Shown: positions 1 to 4,589 of the stretch, one piece after another
Layout of the letters: each line of letters opens with the position of its first letter
Position numbering within the stretch: position 1 is the first letter of the stretch
Assembly (NCBI GenBank): GCA_947565485.1
Contig: CANOGG010000101.1
Location: 1 to 5,394 of the forward strand
Length of the DNA stretch: 5,394 nucleotides
Direction of reading: 5' to 3'
Source of the DNA: an uncultured Mycoplasma sp.
GTDB taxonomy: Bacteria; Bacillota_I; Bacilli_A; RF39; UBA660
Notes under the pieces: generated by a model
Databases searched by the model: none
What the model saw: the letters and a program-made list of their open reading frames with translations, nothing else
What the model was told of the DNA's origin: nothing
Position numbers and translations under genes: made by a program

Positions 1-178
1 TGTTATAACTATTAATAATTTTTAATTTACCTTTAAAGTATCCTGGTTCTTGTTTCAAAAGTATTTCGATTAAATATTCAGTGAAACGAATATTCTTTTC
101 ATAACCAAAGATATATTTAAAAGTTATATCAAAGATAAGAGGTTTATAAGTTATTTTTTGGTTTTTATCGTCTTTCAT
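1..178 (-). CDS. Rpn family recombination-promoting nuclease/putative transposase (PDDEXK_2), N-terminal part
   Basis: The gene runs off the left edge of the window, so only the first 59 codons are visible. The start ATG at 178-176 is preceded by AAAGGAG (196-190) with an 11-base gap. The protein begins MKDDKNQKITYKPLIFDITF and continues with KYIFG, a run around EKN, and FTEYLIEILLK. The pattern of a 'D-x-x-FKYIFG' block followed by an amphipathic helix is typical of the start of PDDEXK_2/Rpn nucleases, which are usually about 280-300 residues. Members of this family are DNA endonucleases linked to RecA-independent recombination and are often annotated as transposases. The catalytic D...ExK residues lie beyond the window, so activity cannot be judged. 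The family call rests on about 35 recognisable residues. The gene has its own promoter (204-231) and appears to be transcribed alone, isolated from the cassette region by the terminator at 386-435. Confidence 0.68.
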   Translation of the reverse strand, partial: MKDDKNQKITYKPLIFDITFKYIFGYEKNIRFTEYLIEILLKQEPGYFKGKLKIINSYN

Positions 179-203
179 AGATGAAGTATCTCCTTTCAAG
201 AGA

Positions 204-231
204 AACATAACAAAAAAGAAAGAAAAGTCAA
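204..231 (-). promoter_or_regulatory. Sigma-A-type promoter of the Rpn-like gene
   Basis: On the minus strand, TTGACT (231-226) and TATGTT (209-204) are separated by 16 bases. They sit about 25-50 bases upstream of the ATG at 178 and just ahead of its AAAGGAG site. The -35 is close to consensus and the -10 is moderate. The nested palindrome at 236-338 ends only about 5 bases upstream of the -35, so it could influence this promoter. Confidence 0.5.
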
Positions 232-235
232 AAAA

Positions 236-338
236 ACAGATTTTTACAAATCCTCCGCAGAAATGGTAAAATCTGCAGAAAAAAGGGCCAAAATCGTGCA
301 GATTTTAATAAATCTGCGTACCTTTTATAAAAATCTGT
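236..338. repeat. Nested imperfect palindrome built from CAGATTTT/AAAATCTG blocks
   Basis: Three nested inverted-repeat pairs are visible. The outer pair is ACAGATTTTTA (236-246) with TAAAAATCTGT (328-338), 11 of 11. The middle pair is CGCAGA (256-261) with TCTGCG (313-318). The inner pair is TAAAATCTGCA (267-277) with TGCAGATTTTA (297-307), 11 of 11. Alternative local hairpins also exist, notably GCAGATTT-TAAT-AAATCTGC at 298-317 (8-bp stem, 4-base loop) and GCAGA/TCTGC at 257-276. It does not end in a clear U-tract, so it is not a standard terminator. It could be a small MITE or REP-like palindromic element, or an operator array for the neighbouring gene. Which of these it is cannot be decided from one copy. 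Confidence 0.7.
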
Positions 339-385
339 AATTTGAAAAAATTTAAAAGTTGACGCAAATTTTACACAAAAACAAT

Positions 386-435
386 AAAAAAAGTACTGTA
401 ATAGTTAACTATGCAAGATAAGTAACATCAGTACT
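386..435 (-). terminator. Rho-independent terminator at the 3' end of cassette copy 1
   Basis: AGTACTG (392-398) pairs with CAGTACT (429-435), and GTTA/TAAC can extend the helix inside. On the minus strand the hairpin is followed by seven T residues (392-386). The basal stem differs from the matching one at 1058-1102 (AGCACTG/CAGTGCT) by a compensatory pair change, which supports a real structure. Confidence 0.7.
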
Positions 436-658
436 ATATGTTTAAGAAATAAAATCTAAGGGTCAATCATGTATCCTAGTTCTGCTATATATAAGCCTTA
501 GCCTAAACATATGAGTGATAAAAGGATATTGGGCGCACACCAATAGCATTGTTCACGTCGTTGTTGCTGAGGAAGCCAGACGAATTCACAAAGAACACGG
601 CAGCGTTAGTTGCGTTATACGGAGACATTAAAAGTTCTTCAATGATAGATTAACCCTA
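392..658 (-). repeat. Surface-protein tail cassette, copy 1 (direct repeat of 1058-1326)
   Basis: The 267-bp unit is repeated at 1058-1326 in the same orientation. Read on the minus strand it starts at TAGGGTTAATC, carries an open C-terminal protein tail (649-503), then a conserved non-coding stretch, then the terminator hairpin. Identity with copy 2 is perfect over 621-658 except for one base outside it (619/620 region), 593-619 and 471-507. It drops sharply in 551-592 and in the loop of the hairpin. Both copies end at the same CCCTA on the right (658 and 1326), so the unit has a defined boundary. Confidence 0.85.
503..649 (-). pseudogene. C-terminal fragment of a 'SPY...GVRP' surface-type protein (cassette 1)
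   Basis: An open frame follows directly after an in-frame TAA (652-650) and reads SIIEELL, then MSPYNATNAAVFFV, NSSGFLSNNDV and NNAIGVRPISFYHSYV before a TAG stop. The layout (L-M-S-P-Y, V-F-x-V, G-x-L, then G-V-R-P near the end) matches the C-terminal tails of repetitive surface or secreted proteins common in gut Firmicutes. This resemblance is from memory of the family pattern, not from a search. No N-terminal part, signal peptide or good ribosome binding site is present. The internal ATG at 628 has only a poor GAAGAA upstream, so independent translation is unlikely. It is best seen as a silent donor cassette or a relic of a gene's 3' end. Confidence 0.6.
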
Positions 659-662
659 TATA

Positions 663-691
663 ATTATACCTTGATATATTTATATTTTAAA
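663..691 (-). promoter_or_regulatory. Possible promoter facing cassette 1
   Basis: On the minus strand, TTTAAA (691-686) and a perfect TATAAT (668-663) are separated by 17 bases. A start about 7 bases downstream would fall at 655-658, exactly at the TAGGG edge of cassette 1. Transcription would then run to the terminator at 392, giving an RNA of about 220-265 bases. The region is extremely AT-rich, so such matches arise by chance. Copy 2 has no equivalent -10 at its edge. Confidence 0.3.
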
Positions 692-699
692 TAAGGTAA

Positions 700-728
700 T
701 TGAATATATTATAAAATTATGGTAAAAT
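700..728 (+). promoter_or_regulatory. Promoter-like site reading into 740-989 from the left
   Basis: On the plus strand, TTGAAT (700-705) and TAAAAT (723-728) are separated by 17 bases. The predicted start is near 735-736, just before the AGCGTTAGGG arm at 740. It faces the minus-strand promoter at 997-1025 across the structured element. The surroundings are AT-rich, so the match is weaker evidence than the opposing promoter. Confidence 0.35.
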
Positions 729-739
729 CAAATTAGTAG

Positions 740-989
740 AGCGTTAGGGACTTAATGCCTACTTGTTTTTTAAAGTGACATCAGTCTTGCCATTAATGTT
801 TACAACTATAATGGTAGTGTCTGGTGTCTTTTTATTGAATAAGCTTCTTTAGCCTTCTTTTATGTCAGCTATCATTTCTTTTAGCGACACTTATACTACC
901 TTCCTTCCCAAAACCAAAACCCCACTGAAAGTGATAGTAAAGGAGGGATAGGAGTTAATGTTATTAGCAGACACCAAGCCCTAACGCTT
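740..989 (-). ncRNA. Candidate structured non-coding RNA of unknown class (~250 nt)
   Basis: The ends pair: AGCGTTAGGG (740-749) with CCCTAACGCT (979-988), extended by CTT/AAG across a one-base bulge. Internal helices on the minus strand are: 940-951 with 896-906 (CTATCCCTCCTT with AAGGAAGGTAG, one mismatch and one bulge); a 9-bp hairpin with a bulged U at 862-890; AAGGCU/AGCUU at 841-856; and CCATTA/TAATGG at 790-814. Near the ends, 968-975 can pair with either of two adjacent sites at 817-828. A good promoter (997-1025) would start transcription at 989-990, exactly at the terminal stem. On the minus strand the loops are purine-rich, as in known structured RNAs, which favours this strand. 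No long frame exists on either strand: minus-strand pieces starting GTG at 890 hit TAA after 13 codons. It does not match tmRNA, RNase P RNA, 6S RNA or SRP RNA by their conserved motifs. No U-tract terminator follows at 740, so the transcript may continue into cassette 1. The alternative is a MITE-like element with 10-bp terminal inverted repeats. Confidence 0.5.
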
Positions 990-996
990 GAAATAT

Positions 997-1025
997 ATTT
1001 TACATTATATACAAGTTATGGTCAA
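997..1025 (-). promoter_or_regulatory. Promoter of the structured RNA candidate
   Basis: On the minus strand, TTGACC (1025-1020) and TAAAAT (1002-997) have an ideal 17-base spacer. The predicted start (990-989) coincides with the first base of the terminal stem of the RNA candidate, and the promoter lies just downstream of the terminator of cassette 2. Two TTCGACAT direct repeats lie immediately upstream at 1035-1052. Confidence 0.6.
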
Positions 1026-1034
1026 GAAAAAGAG

Positions 1035-1052
1035 TTCGACATAATTCGACAT
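1035..1052. repeat. Two TTCGACAT direct repeats, one helical turn apart
   Basis: TTCGACAT occurs at 1035-1042 and 1045-1052, a 10-bp period. It lies about 10-27 bp upstream of the -35 hexamer of the structured-RNA promoter. The position and phasing would suit a dimeric activator site, but only two copies are seen. Confidence 0.4.
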
Positions 1053-1053
1053 G

Positions 1054-1102
1054 AAAAAGCACTGTAATAGTTTATCTTCTATAGAGATAAGACATCAGTG
1101 CT
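1054..1102. terminator. Terminator hairpin at the 3' end of cassette copy 2 (possibly bidirectional)
   Basis: AGCACTG (1058-1064) pairs with CAGTGCT (1096-1102), and TTATCT pairs with AGATAA inside it. On the minus strand the stem is followed by TTTTT (1058-1054). On the plus strand it is followed by TATTTTTTT (1103-1111). It can therefore stop the minus-strand cassette transcript and also plus-strand transcription coming from the 700-728 site. Confidence 0.7.
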
Positions 1103-1326
1103 TATTTTTTTAAGAAATTAATTCTAAGGATTAATCTTGTATCCTAGTTCTGCTATATATAAGCCTTAGCCTAAATATATGAGTGGTAAAAGGATATTGG
1201 GCGCACACCAATAGCGTTGTTTACGTTCAAATCCTCGAGGGAGCCATCCGAATACACGCAGAACACGGCAGCGTTAGTTGCGTTATATGGAGACATTAAA
1301 AGTTCTTCAATGATAGATTAACCCTA
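1058..1326 (-). repeat. Surface-protein tail cassette, copy 2 (direct repeat of 392-658)
   Basis: This is the second copy of the 268-bp cassette. It lies between the terminator of the GT2 gene (1332-1363) and the promoter of the structured RNA. Blocks identical to copy 1 are 1289-1326, 1261-1287 and 1139-1175. The divergent core is 1219-1260. No promoter is visible at its upstream (right) edge, where GT2's terminator stands, so it appears transcriptionally silent. Confidence 0.85.
1171..1317 (-). pseudogene. C-terminal fragment of a 'SPY...GVRP' surface-type protein (cassette 2)
   Basis: The frame opens after the same in-frame TAA as in cassette 1 (1320-1318). It reads SIIEELL, MSPYNATNAAVFCV, YSDGSLEDLNV and NNAIGVRPISFYHSYI, then TAG. 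It has the same length as the cassette 1 tail, with eight amino-acid changes packed into 12 codons of the centre and one V/I change at the end. No start signal, ribosome binding site or upstream gene body is present. That both copies keep an uninterrupted frame despite 16 core differences suggests the sequences were selected as protein at some time, either in a parent gene or after being copied into one. Confidence 0.6.
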
Positions 1327-1331
1327 CTTTT

Positions 1332-1363
1332 AAAAAAGGAAGTCTTATTTTTTAGACTCCTTT
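1332..1363 (-). terminator. Rho-independent terminator of the GT2 gene
   Basis: On the minus strand, AAAGGAGTCT (1363-1354) pairs with AGACTTCCTT (1345-1336) with one bulge, and T residues follow down to 1332. The hairpin includes the gene's last codons and stop. Confidence 0.75.
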
Positions 1364-2301
1364 GGTTCTTTTTCTGGTTTTTTGTTATTTTCTAAATTTA
1401 TTAGGTGTAATTCAAAGTTTTGACGGTCTTTTCGAGCAATACTTTCTAATACTAGACCACCGACAAAAAGTTGGATAGAGATTATACCGAAGAATGATGC
1501 TGCGATGAGAGATGGGAATTTCTCGACGAGGCCAGTATCGATATAACCGATGAGTGGTGGGATAAAGAAACAAACACCTATTAATAAGCATATGAGAGAG
1601 ACGATAGTAAAGAAAGTAAAAGGACGATACTGTTTAAATAAAGTAGCAATTGTCTTTAGAACTTTCATACCATCACTGATGGTGTTTAGTTTAGATTCAC
1701 TGCCAGCAGGACGGTCGCGATAATCGATTAAGACATTTTCGAGTTTCATTTTCTTGTCTAAAGCGTGGATGGTCATTTCAGTTTCAATCTCAAAACCACC
1801 AGAGATGACTGGGAATGATTTGACAAACATTTTACTAAAAGCACGATAACCAGTCATGATATCACGAACATTACTTTTAAAAGTACGGTTTACTAAAAAG
1901 CGGACTAAAACATTACCGAAGTTGTGGAACATACGCTTATTTTCAGTGAAATAAGTGCTTGAGAGACGGTCACCAACGACCATTTCAGCTTTACCATCTA
2001 ATATTAAGTCACACATTTCTTTAGCGTGTTCAGCAGGATAAGTATCATCACCATCGGCCATAAGATAACAATCAGCATCTATTTCGCGGAACATTCTTCT
2101 AATGACATTGCCTTTTCCTTGGGCGTATTCATGACGAACGATAGCTCCAGCTTTTTTTGCAATTTCAGCGGTGTTATCACTAGAATTATTGTCATAGACA
2201 TAGATGTCAGCACCTGGCAATTCCTTTTTAAAGTCTTTAACTACTTTCTCGATAGTTTTTGCTTCATTATAGCAGGGAATTAAGACTGCAATTTTGTTCA
2301 T
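1345..2301 (-). CDS. Family 2 glycosyltransferase, DPM1/GtrB-like polyprenyl-phosphate sugar transferase
   Basis: This 318-residue enzyme has an N-terminal GT-A domain and a C-terminal membrane anchor. Visible motifs are PCYNE (9-13), DNNSSDNT (37-44) for nucleotide binding, ADGDD (82-86) holding the metal-binding DxD, GDR (110-112), TGYR (150-153), FEIETE (170-175) and RPAGSESK (197-204). Two hydrophobic segments follow at about 229-252 and 262-285, then a charged tail. Family knowledge: such proteins move a sugar from a nucleotide donor to undecaprenyl or a similar lipid phosphate on the cytoplasmic face. The exact sugar cannot be told from sequence. The ATG at 2301 has GAGGT (2311-2307) seven or so bases upstream and a good promoter. 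It is divergent from the GT-C-like gene at 2420, a natural partner that would use the lipid-linked sugar outside. Its codons are richer in C-ending forms than those of that neighbour. Confidence 0.9.
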   Translation of the reverse strand: MNKIAVLIPCYNEAKTIEKVVKDFKKELPGADIYVYDNNSSDNTAEIAKKAGAIVRHEYAQGKGNVIRRMFREIDADCYLMADGDDTYPAEHAKEMCDLILDGKAEMVVGDRLSSTYFTENKRMFHNFGNVLVRFLVNRTFKSNVRDIMTGYRAFSKMFVKSFPVISGGFEIETEMTIHALDKKMKLENVLIDYRDRPAGSESKLNTISDGMKVLKTIATLFKQYRPFTFFTIVSLICLLIGVCFFIPPLIGYIDTGLVEKFPSLIAASFFGIISIQLFVGGLVLESIARKDRQNFELHLINLENNKKPEKEPKESKK

Positions 2302-2325
2302 AATTTACCTCATTTCATTGGCTTA

Positions 2326-2354
2326 AGTGTATCATAAATATTGAGAAATGTAAA
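2326..2354 (-). promoter_or_regulatory. Promoter of the GT2 gene (extended -10)
   Basis: On the minus strand, TTTACA (2354-2349) and TACACT (2331-2326) are 17 bases apart. A TG one base before the -10 gives an extended -10. It lies 25 bases upstream of the GT2 start codon at 2301. Confidence 0.5.
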
Positions 2355-2375
2355 CATGAATTACTAAATTGTAAT

Positions 2376-2403
2376 TTGCTTATTGACAGATATATGCTAT
2401 AAT
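2376..2403 (+). promoter_or_regulatory. Promoter of the 704-residue membrane protein gene (extended -10)
   Basis: TTGCTT (2376-2381) and TATAAT (2398-2403) are 16 bases apart, with TGC just before the -10. The predicted start near 2410 leaves a leader of only about 10 bases before the ATG at 2420, with GGTG as a weak ribosome binding site. A perfect TTGACA at 2383-2388 is only 9 bases from this -10 and is unlikely to be used with it. The 14-base ATATATGCTATAAT core recurs in the promoter at 5293-5321. Confidence 0.6.
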
Positions 2404-2419
2404 TTTAGTGGTGATATAA

Positions 2420-4534
2420 ATGATTTTATTAATTTCAAGTGGTATTATATTAATAATATTATATTTTATTTATCAAAGGGGTGAGAATGAAGTAGTACAT
2501 AACCTTGTTAAGTTTAGTATGAAGATGATACTTATAGCTTTGTTTTTGGAGCTGACACTTTTTAATTTTAGATTTTATGAGTCTCTTTGGTATAAAGAAA
2601 TAAAAGTAAGTAATTATACTTTGGGTGAGGGTTTAAAGAAAGATAAAAATGGGAATATAAAAGTTATAAGTGATAAAAAGAATTATATTGATATTATAGA
2701 TATTCATCAGCATCTAAATAATATCCATTTAGATTTTGATGCGCCTAAAGATAATGATAAAGTTTTATATGTGTCGATAGGGTATAGAGATGCGGCGAAT
2801 GGGAATTATGGTTATGCTCAGGAAAGAAGAATAAGTGCTAATCCTAAGAATGAGGGAGAGATTTTAAGGTTACATTTAGCAGGGAAGTCTAGTAGAATTA
2901 GAATATATGTGAATACAGTGGAAGAATATGATACTTTTAGTATTAAGAGTATTTCATTTAATAAAAGAGTCCCAATTAATATATCGTGGGTAAGACCACT
3001 TATGATAGTAGCACTGGCCCTTATAATTTATATTTTTAGACCGAAGTCTTCAATATATAAAATTAGTTTATTTGATAAGAAGTATAAGAAATATATATTT
3101 ATAACAGTGGGCTTAGAGTTGATATTCTTGGGAGTTGTTTCACATTTTAATTATTATTTTATTAAAGAGAATTTTAAGACAAACCAGAGGATGCAGTATC
3201 AATTATTAGCAGAAGCTTTTGCTAAAGGACAGACATATTTGGATATCGAGCCCCATCAGATTTTAAAGAATTTAAAAAATCCGTATGATAAGAGAAAGAG
3301 GAATGAGGCTTTTGAAGTTTTATATAAGGGAATAGATGAGACAAAGAAGTCAGATGACTATTATATATGGGATGCGGCGTTTTATAATAATAAGTATTAT
3401 GTTTATTTTGGGGTAGCACCGGTTATTACTTATTATTTACCATTTTATTTAATAACAGGTAATCATTTAAAGACAACGACATGTATTAATATAACGATGA
3501 TATTATGTGTAATAGGAATTATATTACTACTTTATGAAGTGTGTAAGAAGTGGTTTAAAAAAGTTAATATGGGTGCCTTTTTAGCGTTATTCCTCTTGTT
3601 TGTGAATGCTTGTGGAATACTATCTATTATGGGAAGACCAGACCACTACTCATTACCGATTTTTATGGCGATTATGTTTAGTGTTTATGGGTTATTCTTT
3701 TGGTTTAAAGCACTTGATAAGGATTTGAAAGCAAGTTATCTCTTTTTAGGAAGTTTATGTATGGCTAGTGTTGCCGCTTGTAGGCCACAAATTTTACTTA
3801 CGAGTTTTCTTGCAATTCCACTTTTTTGGGATAAAATATTTAAAGAGCGTAAATTATTTACTAAAGAGACGATTAAGAAAACGGTGGGTTTTGTTTTACC
3901 ATATGTAGTAATTGCAGGGTTATTAATGGCTTATAATTATGTGAGATTTGGTTCGCCTTTTGATTTTGGAGCTAATTATAATTTAACGACTAATGATATG
4001 ACAAGGAGAGGATTTGTGATAGGGCGAATACCACTTGGAATATTTTACTATTTACTGAGACCATTTAATTTAACTTTGAAGTTTCCATTTATTATGAGAG
4101 ATGGAGTCGCTACAAATTATATGGGAACGACTATATTTGAAGAGATGGGAGCCGGGTTCTTAATTGCTAATTTACTTTGCTTGTTTGGAATATTTATTTT
4201 TAGGAATAAAGAAGATTTTAAAGAGAAGATGCCTTATAAAATAGGAGTTATGATGGTGATATCAGCTTTGGTTATAATAATTGCTGATACTCAGATGGCT
4301 GGTATTTTACCACGGTATATATGTGATTTTGGATTTATGTTATATTTGGCGACTTGTTTAGTTTTATTTAATAAGTTAAATAAGAATGAGAATAATGATA
4401 AACTTCATAAGTTGATATATGCGGCTTTAATATTTGGATTGGTTTATAATTTTATGCTTTTATTTAGTGATAATATATTATGGAACTCTAATTTTTACTT
4501 TTATATTAAAGGGTTGTTTGAGTTTTGGTTATAA
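2420..4534 (+). CDS. Multi-pass membrane protein, probable GT-C-type glycosyltransferase
   Basis: The 704-residue protein has two N-terminal membrane segments (about 1-18 and 32-51), an extracytoplasmic-looking region (about 55-185), then roughly ten more membrane segments to residue 685. Recognisable blocks are AEAFAKGQTYLD (264-275), a W-D-A-A-F-Y then K-Y-Y-V-Y-F-G-V-A-P block (317-334), ACRPQ (453-457), NYVRFGSPFDFG (506-517) and PRYICDFGF (631-639). These recur in large uncharacterised Firmicutes membrane proteins with GT-C-like topology. The acidic residue at 274-275 or D318 may be catalytic, by analogy with the first-loop Asp of GT-C enzymes; this is inference. It probably transfers a lipid-linked sugar to a surface polymer or protein, supplied by the divergent GT2 enzyme. 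It is monocistronic, ended by the terminator at 4533-4564. Codon use is extremely AT-rich (ATA, AGA, TTA, GGG). An alternative role is a polymer ligase or flippase-like protein. Confidence 0.75.
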   Translation: MILLISSGIILIILYFIYQRGENEVVHNLVKFSMKMILIALFLELTLFNFRFYESLWYKEIKVSNYTLGEGLKKDKNGNIKVISDKKNYIDIIDIHQHLNNIHLDFDAPKDNDKVLYVSIGYRDAANGNYGYAQERRISANPKNEGEILRLHLAGKSSRIRIYVNTVEEYDTFSIKSISFNKRVPINISWVRPLMIVALALIIYIFRPKSSIYKISLFDKKYKKYIFITVGLELIFLGVVSHFNYYFIKENFKTNQRMQYQLLAEAFAKGQTYLDIEPHQILKNLKNPYDKRKRNEAFEVLYKGIDETKKSDDYYIWDAAFYNNKYYVYFGVAPVITYYLPFYLITGNHLKTTTCINITMILCVIGIILLLYEVCKKWFKKVNMGAFLALFLLFVNACGILSIMGRPDHYSLPIFMAIMFSVYGLFFWFKALDKDLKASYLFLGSLCMASVAACRPQILLTSFLAIPLFWDKIFKERKLFTKETIKKTVGFVLPYVVIAGLLMAYNYVRFGSPFDFGANYNLTTNDMTRRGFVIGRIPLGIFYYLLRPFNLTLKFPFIMRDGVATNYMGTTIFEEMGAGFLIANLLCLFGIFIFRNKEDFKEKMPYKIGVMMVISALVIIIADTQMAGILPRYICDFGFMLYLATCLVLFNKLNKNENNDKLHKLIYAALIFGLVYNFMLLFSDNILWNSNFYFYIKGLFEFWL

Positions 4535-4564
4535 AAAAAATCAGGTTTAAAGACCTGAATTTTT
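4533..4564. terminator. Bidirectional terminator between convergent genes
   Basis: TCAGGT (4541-4546) pairs with ACCTGA (4553-4558) over a six-base loop. TTTTT (4560-4564) follows on the plus strand. The A-run 4533-4540 gives eight Ts on the minus strand. It serves both the 704-residue gene and the convergent gene ending at 4590. Confidence 0.85.
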
Positions 4565-4589
4565 AATTTAATAAAATTATGGTAGATAT

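Noticed and set aside
236..338. CRISPR array
   Set aside because: The CAGATTTT blocks are inverted and unevenly spaced, with no direct repeat and spacer pattern.
845..890. Short GTG-started frame inside the structured element with GGAAGG upstream
   Set aside because: It stops at TAA after 13 codons, and the continuation in the same frame has no start. The stretch is better explained by a 9-bp hairpin.
954..980. Plus-strand AGGAG-TTA-ATG mini-frame of 8 codons
   Set aside because: The spacing from AGGAG to ATG is too short and the peptide has only eight residues. It overlaps the RNA helices.
740..989. tmRNA, SRP RNA, RNase P or 6S RNA
   Set aside because: GGAAGGAAG resembles part of the SRP RNA core, but the surrounding helix does not fit. 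There is no CCA end or TPsiC arm for tmRNA and no conserved RNase P cores.
551..1260. Cassettes as a ready diversity-generating retroelement template/variable pair
   Set aside because: Differences between the cores are not limited to adenines of either copy. Several are T/G, T/C and C/G, including third codon positions, and no reverse transcriptase is in the window. A shared distant template cannot be excluded, so it is kept only as a hypothesis.
2026..2283. 85-codon plus-strand frame
   Set aside because: It lies wholly inside the GT2 gene on the opposite strand, with no ribosome binding site or recognisable motif. It is a shadow.
2383..2388. Perfect TTGACA as the -35 of the 704-residue gene
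   Set aside because: It is only 9 bases from the TATAAT and no -10 lies 17 bases downstream. TTGCTT at 2376 gives proper spacing.
3222..3419. 65-codon minus-strand frame
   Set aside because: It lies inside the 704-residue gene, is of low complexity and has no start signals. It is a shadow.
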